Of a stretch of DNA of 64,000 bases, positions 26,872 to 35,182 are shown in pieces; position 1 is the first letter of the stretch, and the number at the start of each line of letters is the position of its first letter. Below the pieces are notes generated by a model. It was not told the DNA's origin, ran no database searches, and was given only the letters and a program-made list of their open reading frames with translations. Made by a program: the position numbers and the translations under genes. Origin of the DNA: Anaeromassilibacillus sp. An250 (lineage in GTDB: Bacteria; Bacillota; Clostridia; Oscillospirales; Acutalibacteraceae); contig NZ_NFJK01000002.1 of NCBI RefSeq assembly GCF_002159845.1, positions 186,001 through 250,000 of the forward strand. The letters are read 5' to 3'.

Positions 26872-27394
26872 GGCGCGGTTTCCCCACCTTCAAAAAATAG
26901 GCATGCAGCGTTTTTTGCTGCATACAATGGAATGGCGGATGGATGGACCGGATTTTTCAGTGAAATTTCCGAACTTTTCAAAGTGTCTTCAAAAAACGGT
27001 CACATTGCGCCAGTATACTAAAGACAACATCAGGAAAGGAGATGAGAGACCGGAACATAAAATCAAAACGGAAATGCAATTTTTGATACATATGATACTA
27101 CTGTTGAAGCTGACCGGGTGGCTGGAATACCAGCCCGGTCGGCGGGACAGACAAACGAGAACTCATGCCGAGGGCATGGGCTTTTTTTATTTTATGCACC
27201 TTTGGTTGATTTTTGCAGAGGTTTGCCCAACCGGTCCGGTCAGATTCATTTTGAAAAAAGAATATGCAGCTTCCGCAGCAATCTAAGCGTCTACTTTTTA
27301 TGTGCCTTTTTAGGATATTGGTTGCGGAGCAAGAATCCATAAAAAAGCGGTTAGAAAACCACAAAGATTATGTAAACAATTGACGCATTTTTCC
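26872..27394. other. Gene-poor interval between proC and the SH3-repeat lysozyme gene
   Basis: No protein gene with a believable ribosome-binding site was found. It holds a small perfect hairpin (ATGCAGC/GCTGCAT, 26903-26923) and a likely short transcript at 27027-27190 described separately. From 27190 to 27380 the sequence is AT-rich and shows nothing recognisable. Confidence 0.5.
27027..27190 (+). ncRNA. Candidate orphan structured transcript
   Basis: A TATACT -10 element lies at 27014-27019 (its -35 is poor). A purine-rich AGGAAAGGAG follows, then a strong hairpin at 27111-27141 (GACCGGG/CCCGGTC and CTGG/CCAG with a TGG bulge). It ends in a terminator, CATGCC-GAG-GGCATG (27163-27177), with a T-run at 27182-27188. 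The only frame is 14 codons, from an ATG touching the purine-rich stretch. It matches no RNA family I can name; it could be a small RNA or the leader of a very short peptide. Confidence 0.4.
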
Positions 27395-27423
27395 TTGAAT
27401 ATTTTGGGCTTTTACGGTATAAT
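27395..27423 (+). promoter_or_regulatory. Sigma-A promoter of the SH3-repeat lysozyme gene
   Basis: TTGAAT at 27395-27400 and TATAAT at 27418-27423 are separated by 17 bp. The transcript would have a leader of about 130 nt. Confidence 0.8.
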
Positions 27424-27489
27424 CAAAACATATTTTGGAAAAATAGCCGTTTTTTGTTTGTATTTTATTTTGATTTATCGGAATAATAT

Positions 27490-27540
27490 AGAGCGCCGCC
27501 GAAAGGCGGGGCAGGAACCCGGTATGGCATGCCGGTTGGG
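27490..27540 (+). promoter_or_regulatory. GC-rich structured leader of the lysozyme gene
   Basis: In an otherwise AT-rich leader, 27495-27508 forms CCGCC-GAAA-GGCGG. It is followed by AACCCGG...CCGGTT (27516-27537, one bulge), ending just before the ribosome-binding site. Genes of this kind often carry cyclic-di-AMP riboswitches, but the conserved core of that class is not seen here. Confidence 0.35.
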
Positions 27541-27558
27541 GAATAGGAGTGAACAGAT

Positions 27559-30447
27559 TTGAGGAAGCATTTTCGGCGGATGGGCTCGGCAGCGGCCGCC
27601 CTATTGTGCACCGTTTCTCTCGCAGTCACCGCGCTGCCAACAGGTGCATGGGCGGCTTCGACGGCGCAGACAACGGATTATCTAAATTTGCGCACGGGCG
27701 CCGGCCAGTCCTATTCCGTCCTTTTGACCATGCCAAAGGGCACGGAAGTCACCATCCTAGACGATTCCCAGGGCGAATGGGCCAAAGTGCGGTTGGCCTC
27801 CGGCCAGGAGGGGTATTGCAGCAAGGAATATTTGACGGCGGTTGGCAGCCTTTCCACCGCTACATACGGGGCCTTGGCGACGGGCGATACAGCGGTCACC
27901 ACGGCAAACCTCAACGTGCGCAAAGGGGTGGGCACCAGCTATGGCATTGTCACCACCTTGGCGGAAGGCGCGTCGGTCACGATTTTGGACAGCTCCCATG
28001 CAACCTGGGCAAAGGTGCGCACAGCCAGCGGGCTGGAAGGGTACTGCCTGAAAGAGTATTTGAGCGGTTCGGCCGCAACGGGCGGTTCTTCGTCCTCTAC
28101 CGGTTCGGGTACTTCCACCGGCATGACGGCGGTCACCCAGGATTATCTCAATCTGCGCACCGGTCCCGGGACCAATTACGACCGCGTGCTGACCTTGGCA
28201 CAGGGGGTTTCCGTCTCCGTATTGGATAATTCCAATGCGGAGTGGGTGAAGGTGCGCACGACCTCCGGCCAGGAGGGATATTGCAGCCGGCAGTATTTGA
28301 CCATCTCCGGGAGCTCGTCCGGCGGCAATACCGGTTCCTCCAGCTCTGGGACCAGCGGGGAGATCATCGCGACCGTGAAGGAAAACTTAAACCTGCGGGA
28401 GGGCGCGGGTCCCAGCTACGCGATCATCAAGACCATGCAACAGGGCGATACCGTCACCGTGATCGACAATTCCCATCCGACATGGGCCAGGGTCCGCACA
28501 GCGGATGGGACGGTGGGGTGTTGTTCCAAAGAATTTTTGGACATCCAGGCCAATTCCGCTTCGGGTACGCCGTCCGACCCGTCGGATGCGGCGGGCGGAT
28601 CGTCCACTGCAAATGAAAGCTTGCCCGCAACGGCAAAGGAGAGCGTTGCTATGCGCACCGGGGCGGGGACGAGCTATGAAGTGATCCGTGCGCTCTTCCC
28701 CCAGGAAAACGTCACCGTGACGGATAATTCCCATGCGACCTGGGCAAAAATCCGGACGTCGGATGGGACGGAAGGGTACTGCATGAAGCAGTACCTCGAC
28801 ATTCAGACAGCCTCCACGGGCACCGACCCAGGGACCGGGAACACAGGGGACGGGCAGACGATCACCGGGGCGACGGTAACGGCGGATGCGCTGCGCTTGC
28901 GCAGCGGCCCGGGTACGCAGTACGACCAGGTGGCAACCCTGCTCAAGGGCGCGACCCTCACGGTACTCGACACCTCCAATGCCGGGTGGACCAAGGTGCA
29001 GACGGCCAACAATCTGACGGGATATGTCAGCAACGAATACATTCAATTCCTCTACAATGGGCAGACGGGCGTTTCGGCGGATGCTTTGACGATTTCCCGC
29101 ACCTCCGGGACGGTTTCCGCGGGCAAGACGCTCTATATCAAGGCGACGGCAAATCCAAGCACCGCGTCGGTGACTTGGAGCAGCAGCAATACCGCTGTGG
29201 CGACCGTCACCAACGGCTATATCTATGGCGTTTCCCCCGGTACAGCGGTGATTACGGCCACATCGGGTTCCCAGCCCAAGACCTGCACGGTCACTGTGAC
29301 GGCGGCGGAGCCGGTGCGCACCGCCTATGCGTCGCCCAACATTGCCGGCGTGGGTTCTGCGGTGACATTTACGGCCATTACGGACACCACCCGCGACGGG
29401 GTGCGCTTTACGGTGCAGTTCCCGAGCGGCACGACGCAGATGATTTCCGCCACATCCAGCACGACGGAGACGACCGGCCAGACCAGCACAAAGGTCTGGA
29501 AAGCGGCGATGAATCTCACAGAACAGGGGACTTACCGTGTGACGGTCAGCTCTTCGCAGGGCGGCGTTTACAGCGCGGAGAGCTTTGAAACCAGCGCTTA
29601 TGTGGTGTCCTCGCAGGATTACACCGTGACCACCTCCGAACAGCGCCGCGCCAGCGACAAGATGATCGAGCTGATCGCCAATTGGGAGGGCTACAGCGCA
29701 TCCGTCTATGCGGACAAGCTGACTTCCACCCAGGTACCGACCCTCGGCTATGGCCTCACGCTCAAAGAGGGCGATACATTCTATAACGACCTCTCCAAGA
29801 CGGAGGCATGGTCCCTGCTGGTCAACACTGTCAACAGCGCGTCCTATACCACAGAGGTCAATAAGTTTATCACGCAGAACAATTTGCTGATGAGCCAGTG
29901 TCAATTCGACAGCCTGGTGAGCTTCGGATACAATGTAGGCGCGGGCTATTGGAACAGCACGTCGTCGGAGATCGACCTGCGGCGCATCATTTTGAATGCC
30001 GTGGTCCCGCCCCAGGATTTTGGCACGGGGATGTCTGCCACGATCAGCAAGGCGACAGTGGTGCGTTCCACGCCGAGCTTATCCGGGACGCAGGTCTGTG
30101 AAGCCGAAAAGGGAACGGCCATCACGGTCACATCGGCCAATTTCAGCAACCAGAAGGACGGCTGGTATCTGGCGACGCTGCCGAATGGTTCCACGGGCTG
30201 GATCAATTCCGGCTATGTGACCTTAAACGGTGCGAATCTGGTCCATGACCTCAATTACACAAACGCCTATGCGTTTGGAACCGATATGCTGCGCTGGAAC
30301 CAAGCGGGTGGAAAGAGTTATGCGGGGCTCTTGTACCGCCGGTTGGGTGAGGCGAATGTCTACAACTACAACGACTACAGCGCCTCCCGTGTGAACACCT
30401 ATGGGTATACTTATCCCGCTGCGCTGGCCTATCTGGACACGCAGTAA
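27559..30447 (+). CDS. Secreted multi-SH3 protein with Big-2 domain and lysozyme-like (GH24) domain
   Basis: The 962-residue exported protein has a signal peptide (cleavage after GAWA, about 32) and six N-terminal bacterial SH3 domains of about 60 residues, each with a variant of LNLRTGAGTSY...W.KVRT..G.EGYC.KEYL and joined by Ser/Gly/Thr linkers. A Big-2-like domain follows (about 505-590, SVTWSSSNTAVATV), then a further Ig-like segment, then a phage-lysozyme-type domain (about 695-815) with E710 in WEGYSASVYAD and TLGYGLT. A last SH3 lies at about 825-895. It probably binds and cuts peptidoglycan. The start is TTG 27559, 9 nt after AGGAG. No sortase signal or membrane anchor is present. Confidence 0.85.
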   Translation: MRKHFRRMGSAAAALLCTVSLAVTALPTGAWAASTAQTTDYLNLRTGAGQSYSVLLTMPKGTEVTILDDSQGEWAKVRLASGQEGYCSKEYLTAVGSLSTATYGALATGDTAVTTANLNVRKGVGTSYGIVTTLAEGASVTILDSSHATWAKVRTASGLEGYCLKEYLSGSAATGGSSSSTGSGTSTGMTAVTQDYLNLRTGPGTNYDRVLTLAQGVSVSVLDNSNAEWVKVRTTSGQEGYCSRQYLTISGSSSGGNTGSSSSGTSGEIIATVKENLNLREGAGPSYAIIKTMQQGDTVTVIDNSHPTWARVRTADGTVGCCSKEFLDIQANSASGTPSDPSDAAGGSSTANESLPATAKESVAMRTGAGTSYEVIRALFPQENVTVTDNSHATWAKIRTSDGTEGYCMKQYLDIQTASTGTDPGTGNTGDGQTITGATVTADALRLRSGPGTQYDQVATLLKGATLTVLDTSNAGWTKVQTANNLTGYVSNEYIQFLYNGQTGVSADALTISRTSGTVSAGKTLYIKATANPSTASVTWSSSNTAVATVTNGYIYGVSPGTAVITATSGSQPKTCTVTVTAAEPVRTAYASPNIAGVGSAVTFTAITDTTRDGVRFTVQFPSGTTQMISATSSTTETTGQTSTKVWKAAMNLTEQGTYRVTVSSSQGGVYSAESFETSAYVVSSQDYTVTTSEQRRASDKMIELIANWEGYSASVYADKLTSTQVPTLGYGLTLKEGDTFYNDLSKTEAWSLLVNTVNSASYTTEVNKFITQNNLLMSQCQFDSLVSFGYNVGAGYWNSTSSEIDLRRIILNAVVPPQDFGTGMSATISKATVVRSTPSLSGTQVCEAEKGTAITVTSANFSNQKDGWYLATLPNGSTGWINSGYVTLNGANLVHDLNYTNAYAFGTDMLRWNQAGGKSYAGLLYRRLGEANVYNYNDYSASRVNTYGYTYPAALAYLDTQ

Positions 30448-30467
30448 ATCCCAAAGCAACCGAATGG

Positions 30468-30502
30468 AAAAATCTCCACCAACTCTTTGGTGGAGATTTT
30501 TT
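30468..30502 (+). terminator. Rho-independent terminator
   Basis: AAATCTCCACCAA (30470-30482) pairs with TTTGGTGGAGATTT, followed by further T, just after the lysozyme gene. Confidence 0.92.
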
Positions 30503-30599
30503 AAAGCCAGGAGGCCGGAGCGGCCGCCTTTGGTTGTAGAGGGCGGGCAGAATAAAAATGAAAATCGATGGCAATGCCATGATGGGGAGGAGTTTTACA

Positions 30600-31202
30600 A
30601 TGACTGAGCGTGAAAAGATGGAAAAGGGCCTCTGGTACGATGCCAATTATGATGCGGAACTGCTGGAAGAGCGGTTGCAGGCCGAAGATTTATGCTTTGC
30701 GTTTAACCAGACGCGCCCCAAAGAATCCGAGCGGAAGGAAGAGATTCTGAAGCAGCTTTTACCCCATAAGGGCGAACATGTCACCATCCTGGCCCCGTTT
30801 TACACGGACTACGGCTACAATTGCCGGATCGGGGAGGAGACCTTTCTCAACCACAATGCCTACCTGATGGACGGCGCGCCGATCACCATCGGCAAGCATT
30901 GCTTTATCGGCCCCAATTGCGGCATGTACACGGCAAACCATCCGCTTGTGGCAGAGGAGCGAAACCAGGGCTTGGAGCAGGCAAGGCCGATTACCATTGG
31001 CGACAATGTTTGGATTGGGGCCGACGTCACCATCCTTCCGGGGGTCACCATTGGCGAGGGGAGCGTCATCGGCGCGAAAAGCGTGGTGACAAAGGATATT
31101 CCCCCCAATGTCATTGCCTTGGGGAACCCTTGCCGCGTCCTGCGTGCCATCACCGAGGCGGATCGGGTTCAGAAAGCCGATGAACCTCAAGTGGGGAAAT
31201 AA
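30600..31202 (+). CDS. Maltose/galactoside O-acetyltransferase-like (LbH) protein
   Basis: The 200-residue acetyl-CoA-dependent transferase has an N-terminal Mac domain (KMEKGLWYDANYDAELL, about 5-55) and left-handed beta-helix hexapeptide repeats (NCRIGEETFLNHNAYL, ITIGDNVWIGADVTILPGV). The likely catalytic histidine is H114 in YTANHP. Members acetylate maltose, glucose or galactosides; the substrate here is not known. The start at 30600 follows GGGGAGGAG. It is monocistronic between two terminators. Confidence 0.88.
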   Translation: MTEREKMEKGLWYDANYDAELLEERLQAEDLCFAFNQTRPKESERKEEILKQLLPHKGEHVTILAPFYTDYGYNCRIGEETFLNHNAYLMDGAPITIGKHCFIGPNCGMYTANHPLVAEERNQGLEQARPITIGDNVWIGADVTILPGVTIGEGSVIGAKSVVTKDIPPNVIALGNPCRVLRAITEADRVQKADEPQVGK

Positions 31203-31644
31203 AGGCTGCATTTCCCAGAAATGCCGGCTTCCCAGGCCGGGAGGATGATGTCTCCAAAGGAAAACTGTCCCTAGAAAAGAATCGTTTGATCGAGCGAAAG
31301 CGCCGGAGCACCCGCTGTTTTGCGTGGCTGCCGGCGTTTTTCCGTTGTAGTAGCTGTTCTGCATTTTATGTAGGTGTGTGAGAAAATTTCACAAGAGAAA
31401 TCTTGACTTGAAACTGGACTGCATTGTAGCGTATGTAATGCGCATAAAGCGAGGTGATCAGGCAGCGCGAAAGAAAACGGGTCATCCTTTTTCTATGGAT
31501 AACATACGGGAATGATTCCTTCCATAAGGAAATGGAGCATCCCCATTGCTACAGCCGCACGATCGGCGGCCGCGCAAATCTGTCCTTCTGTGTGGAACGG
31601 CCATTCAAGGGGCTGTAACAGATGATCTGGAAAGGAAAAACACC
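31203..31644. other. Intergenic region with a terminator and no visible gene
   Basis: A GC-rich stem, CGCCGG (31301-31306) with CCGGCG (31331-31336) enclosing further pairs, and T-run 31337-31341 ends the acetyltransferase transcript. A TTGACT lies at 31403-31408 but no matching -10 stands at 16-18 bp, so the promoter of the next gene is uncertain. Nothing else is evident. Confidence 0.6.
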
Positions 31645-31920
31645 ATGAGAAGTATTTTAGAGCGCCTATATGAAGGGGAACTTTATCCAGCGGAGAAGAT
31701 TGTTTCCACGGACCCCAAATATCCTCTTTTGGAACGCGAAATCCACAAAGTGCAGAAGGATCTGCATGTGTTATTGAACGAGGATGGGCGAAAACAGTTG
31801 GAGCATTTGGGCAAGCTCTATATGGAAGAAAACACCATGGACTGTTACGCGGGGTTTCGCCACGGTTTCCAATTGGGCGCCCGGCTGATGTACGAGATTT
31901 TTATCCGGGAAGAGCGTTAA
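31645..31920 (+). CDS. DUF6809-like small protein
   Basis: The 91-residue protein begins MRSILERLYEGELYPAEKI and ends CYAGFRHGFQLGARLMYEIF, with a charged helical middle. This layout (LYxGxxxPxE ... F.yGFkLGa.LM.E.F) resembles the DUF6809 family of Clostridia, whose function is unknown. The start at 31645 follows AAAGG. It is convergent with comM. Confidence 0.65.
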   Translation: MRSILERLYEGELYPAEKIVSTDPKYPLLEREIHKVQKDLHVLLNEDGRKQLEHLGKLYMEENTMDCYAGFRHGFQLGARLMYEIFIREER

Positions 31921-31960
31921 TCAGGAAAGCGGGATAGAGCGTCCTGTGTTCAAATGACAA

Positions 31961-31990
31961 AAGGCCGGAACCACAGAGGGTTTCGGCCTT
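31961..31990 (-). terminator. Terminator downstream of comM
   Basis: AAGGCCGGAACC (31961-31972) pairs with GGGTTTCGGCCTT (31978-31990). On the minus strand it is followed by TTGTCATTTG, with the stem itself ending in CCTT. Confidence 0.65.
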
Positions 31991-32004
31991 GTATTCTGCA
32001 TATT

Positions 32005-33537
32005 TTATAGCTCCCGCATCCAATATTTGCGGTCTAAAGCGCGGTATTGGACCGCTTCCGCTGCATGGACGGCTTCGATGCAATCGCTGCCATCCAGGTC
32101 TGCGATGGTGCGGGCCACCTTGAGCACGCGGTCGTATGCGCGGGCCGACAGGCCGATGGTTTCGAAGGCGCGCTTGAGAAGCGCCCGGGCGCTGTCGCTC
32201 AGAATGCAGTAGGTATGCAGGCGGTCCGGCGTGATGCGGGCATTGCAGGGGATGCCCGTCCCGCGAAAGCGTTCGTTTTGGATGGCACGCGCCGCGTCTA
32301 CCCGCTTCTTGACCGACGCGGAAGATTCCGCGGGCTCCGCCGAATCCAGTTTGTCAAACTCCACGGCGGGCACCTCGATGTGAAGGTCGAGGCGGTCGAG
32401 CAGTGGGCCGCTCACACGGGCGAGATAGCGGGAAACAGCGCCTGCGCTGCAAATACAATGCTTGGTAGGGTGGCCGAAATATCCACAGGGACAGGGGTTC
32501 ATTGCGGCCACCAGCATGACGCTGCACGGATACGATACCGTCCCCTGCGCGCGGGAAATGGTCACACGGCCGTCCTCGATCGGCTGGCGGAGGACCTCCA
32601 TGGCGCTGCGGGAAAATTCCGGAAGTTCGTCCAGGAACAGGACCCCATTGTGGGAGAGGGAGAGCTCCCCCGGCTTTGGCAGGGCTCCGCCTCCGGAAAG
32701 GCCGGCTGCGGACACCGTGTGATGGGGCGAACGGAAGGGCCTTGTCCGGACAAGGGGAGCGCTGGCGGGCAGTACCCCTGCAATGGAATGAATTTTGGTG
32801 GTCTCGATCGATTCCGCAAAGGTCATATCCGGCAGGATGGAGGGGAGCCGCTTGGCCAACATGCTTTTTCCGGAACCCGGCGGGCCGATCAACAGGACAT
32901 TGTGCATGCCGGCAGCCGCGACCTCCAGGGCGCGCTTGGCTTCCTCCTGCCCGCGGACCTCGGAAAAGTCGGGCAAGGGGACGCCGGTTTGCGTCGGATG
33001 TTCCTCCGGAATTGCAGAGGCAAGCGGTTGCCGTCCGGTTAGATGTGCAAAGAGTGCTGCGAGATTTGGGACCGGGTAGACCTCCAATCCCTGCACCACC
33101 GCCCCTTCGGGAGCGTTTTGCGCGGGGATATAAAAACGCCGGAATCCCGCTTCCTTGGCCGCAATCGCCATGGGAAGTGCGCCGCGGATGGGGCGCACTT
33201 CCCCGGAAAGGGAGAGTTCCCCCAAAAACACACTGTCTTCCAACCCGGCGTCCAGCTGGCCGGAGGCGCGCAGCAGGGAGATCAGGATTGGAAGGTCATA
33301 GAGTGTACCTTCTTTGCGCTTGTCCGCCGGGGCGAGATTCACGGTGATCCGGCTGACGGGAAACTGAAACCCCACGTTTTTCAGCGCCGCCCGGACACGG
33401 TCCCGCGCTTCACGTACCGCGGCGTCCGGCAATCCCACCATCTCGAAGGCGGGGAGGCCCCGCGAGAGATCCGTTTCTACCTCGACCACAAAGGCGTCCA
33501 ACCCATACAGCCCCATACTGTGTACTTTTTCCACCAT
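32005..33537 (-). CDS. comM: YifB/ComM family Mg-chelatase-like AAA+ ATPase
   Basis: The 510-residue protein has an N-terminal Lon-like S5 fold (FVVEVETDLSRGLPAFEMVGLP, about 15-130), a central AAA+ Mg_chelatase domain with Walker A GPPGSGKS and Walker B-like LFLDELPEFSR, and a C-terminal Mg_chelatase_C domain. In naturally competent bacteria ComM is a hexameric helicase that promotes branch migration during integration of foreign DNA. The ribosome-binding site is GGAAG. No competence genes are visible nearby. Confidence 0.93.
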   Translation of the reverse strand: MVEKVHSMGLYGLDAFVVEVETDLSRGLPAFEMVGLPDAAVREARDRVRAALKNVGFQFPVSRITVNLAPADKRKEGTLYDLPILISLLRASGQLDAGLEDSVFLGELSLSGEVRPIRGALPMAIAAKEAGFRRFYIPAQNAPEGAVVQGLEVYPVPNLAALFAHLTGRQPLASAIPEEHPTQTGVPLPDFSEVRGQEEAKRALEVAAAGMHNVLLIGPPGSGKSMLAKRLPSILPDMTFAESIETTKIHSIAGVLPASAPLVRTRPFRSPHHTVSAAGLSGGGALPKPGELSLSHNGVLFLDELPEFSRSAMEVLRQPIEDGRVTISRAQGTVSYPCSVMLVAAMNPCPCGYFGHPTKHCICSAGAVSRYLARVSGPLLDRLDLHIEVPAVEFDKLDSAEPAESSASVKKRVDAARAIQNERFRGTGIPCNARITPDRLHTYCILSDSARALLKRAFETIGLSARAYDRVLKVARTIADLDGSDCIEAVHAAEAVQYRALDRKYWMREL

Positions 33538-33623
33538 CGTTCCTTCCCCCGCTCCTGCATGAAAGTCTCTTCAAATTATACGGCATGGAGCGAAGGAATG
33601 CGGAAAAGGTGGCAAATGGTCAC

Positions 33624-34106
33624 CTAACAGGACGGCTCGCGATACCGCTTGAGCAGATTCGGGATGTCCTCGACGCGGACCGATGCATAGAGCGTTTGGT
33701 CGACCGTCAGGTTGGGCGCGCTGCCGCATTGCTTCAGGCAGTTGCGGGTTTCCAGCCGGAAGCAACCGTCCGGCGTGGTCTCGCCGGGGGCAATTCCCAG
33801 GGCATTTTCCACAGCGCGCAGAAGGGCCGTCCCGCCTTTTGCCGAGCAGCGCGGGCCGGTACACACTACAATCCGGTGGCGGTAGGCCGCCGGAGTAAGC
33901 CCCGGCACCCTCCGCACCAGCGCTGCAATCAGGGAAGGCGCCGTACCGACGGCTTGGGCAACCCGCTGTTGTACGCTGTCGGGGACGCAGCCGTAGAGCT
34001 GCTGCACTTCCCGCAGGAGCGCGATGACGGCCTGTTGGTCGCCGGGCCCCGCCGTATCTTTATATCGTTCTAAGATGTTTTCCAATGTGATTTCCTGTTT
34101 TTCCAT
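33624..34106 (-). CDS. NuoE-like 2Fe-2S thioredoxin-fold subunit
   Basis: The 160-residue protein has the helical NuoE N-terminus (about 8-75) and a thioredoxin-like [2Fe-2S] domain with C82-x4-C87 (CTGPRC) and C123-x3-C127 (CLKQC). In NADH dehydrogenases and electron-bifurcating hydrogenases this is the small subunit of the NADH-oxidising unit. Here it stands alone, with no NuoF/HydB partner beside it, so the partner must be elsewhere. The start at 34106 is set by GGAGG; an in-frame ATG at 34130 overlaps that site. Confidence 0.85.
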   Translation of the reverse strand: MEKQEITLENILERYKDTAGPGDQQAVIALLREVQQLYGCVPDSVQQRVAQAVGTAPSLIAALVRRVPGLTPAAYRHRIVVCTGPRCSAKGGTALLRAVENALGIAPGETTPDGCFRLETRNCLKQCGSAPNLTVDQTLYASVRVEDIPNLLKRYREPSC

Positions 34107-34171
34107 ATATTTCAGACCTCCTTGCTGCATTTCTGAGGGTATTTTTCCCTTCCACTTTATTTGGAATACGA

Positions 34172-34195
34172 ACGCCCTGCCAAACGGCAGGGCGT
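34172..34195 (-). terminator. Hairpin after the CmpB-like gene
   Basis: ACGCCCTGCC (34172-34181) pairs perfectly with GGCAGGGCGT (34186-34195) across AAAC. The minus-strand tail (TCGTATTCC) is poor in T, so it may be a processing or partial terminator hairpin. Confidence 0.4.
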
Positions 34196-34201
34196 GGATG
34201 T

Positions 34202-34903
34202 TTAGGCAAGCTGCATATTGGGATAGACCTTCTTTAGATATTCGTCTGTGTAATGTTCGTCCAGGAAAACGGCTATGGGATTGTTCGCGGGGATGCCCAA
34301 ATGCCGGTTGGTCTGCCGGCGGATTGCCGCGGAAGAGATTATAATATCAAACACCATAAAGACCAGCAGCACCCAGGCGATCACCTTTCCGGGCCGGTTG
34401 GGGATGCGCTCAATGAGATTGGTGAAAAACGGGAGCATGTGCTTTAAGAAAATCAATCCCAAAATGCCCCAGCAGACCGCGAAAAAGACATTGGTGCGCC
34501 CCTGGACATTCAATGGGGAGTCGCTGTATTCCCAGGATACCGTGCCGAAGATCAGCTCCTGGAACAGGGAACACAGGTATTCAAAGACGCCGCCGATGAT
34601 GCCGCTGGCGAGGAAGATTACCACGCCGTTTGCATGCCGGAAGCGGTAGAGGACCACCGTAAAGATCACAGCCCCGATTCCATAAACCGGGCTGAACGGG
34701 CCGTAAATCAACCCCTGGCGGCTCTCAAAATACCCGAGGCGCAAGTAACACCAGAGCATCTCGATGCAGTAGCCGACAACACACCCGATCATAAAAATAA
34801 AGAATAACTTATAGAAATTTAAACCGTGGGCAAAGGAATCCTTGCGTCCTTCTACGGGGGTATAGCTATGTACTTTTTCTTCCTTTTTTCCAAATTTGAC
34901 CAT
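34202..34903 (-). CDS. CmpB-like putative ABC transporter permease (PF06541 type)
   Basis: The 233-residue integral membrane protein has about five hydrophobic segments from residue 30 on. The sequences GYCIEMLWCY, GLIYGPFSPVYGIGAV and GGVFEYLCSLFQE are typical of the ABC_trans_CmpB family in Firmicutes. Despite the name no ATPase partner is adjacent and the real function is unknown. The start at 34903 follows AGAGGTG; an ATG six codons upstream contains that site, so it is not preferred. It is divergent from the SigH-like gene. Confidence 0.75.
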   Translation of the reverse strand: MVKFGKKEEKVHSYTPVEGRKDSFAHGLNFYKLFFIFMIGCVVGYCIEMLWCYLRLGYFESRQGLIYGPFSPVYGIGAVIFTVVLYRFRHANGVVIFLASGIIGGVFEYLCSLFQELIFGTVSWEYSDSPLNVQGRTNVFFAVCWGILGLIFLKHMLPFFTNLIERIPNRPGKVIAWVLLVFMVFDIIISSAAIRRQTNRHLGIPANNPIAVFLDEHYTDEYLKKVYPNMQLA

Positions 34904-35111
34904 GGGACACCTCTTTCTCATACAATATATGTCGGACAATGTCGGTAAGGGAAATCTTAACACAAAGTACCTCGCCTGTAAAGCAAACAAAGAAATCCGG
35001 GAAACCGGAAAAGTCTTTGTGAAAAACCATTCAAGGCTTTTGTGAAAAGAGCTTTGCCCTCCGCATTGACGAAATAAAACAAATATATTTTTTTCGAAGG
35101 GTAAATATTTG

Positions 35112-35140
35112 TTGACTTTATAGAGAGAATGCAGTATGAT
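35112..35140 (+). promoter_or_regulatory. Sigma-A promoter of the SigH-like gene
   Basis: TTGACT at 35112-35117 and TATGAT at 35135-35140 are separated by 17 bp. An in-frame ATG at 35129 lies between the two boxes and therefore cannot be the start codon if this promoter is used. Confidence 0.85.
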
Positions 35141-35182
35141 ATAAAAAGTCATAAGGAATGCGAGTCTCATGAGGTGTTTGGT

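Noticed and set aside
26903-27286. A 127-codon plus-strand frame downstream of proC
   Set aside because: It begins inside a hairpin, has no ribosome-binding site, passes through a promoter and a terminator, and encodes no recognisable domain.
27490-27540. Cyclic-di-AMP (ydaO-type) or cyclic-di-GMP riboswitch
   Set aside because: Considered because of the GAAA-capped stem and the wall-hydrolase gene behind it, but the conserved cores of both classes are absent and the element is too short.
31546-31644. An upstream extension of the DUF6809-like gene
   Set aside because: The extra 33 codons have no ribosome-binding site and no similarity to the family's usual N-terminus; ATG 31645 has a site.
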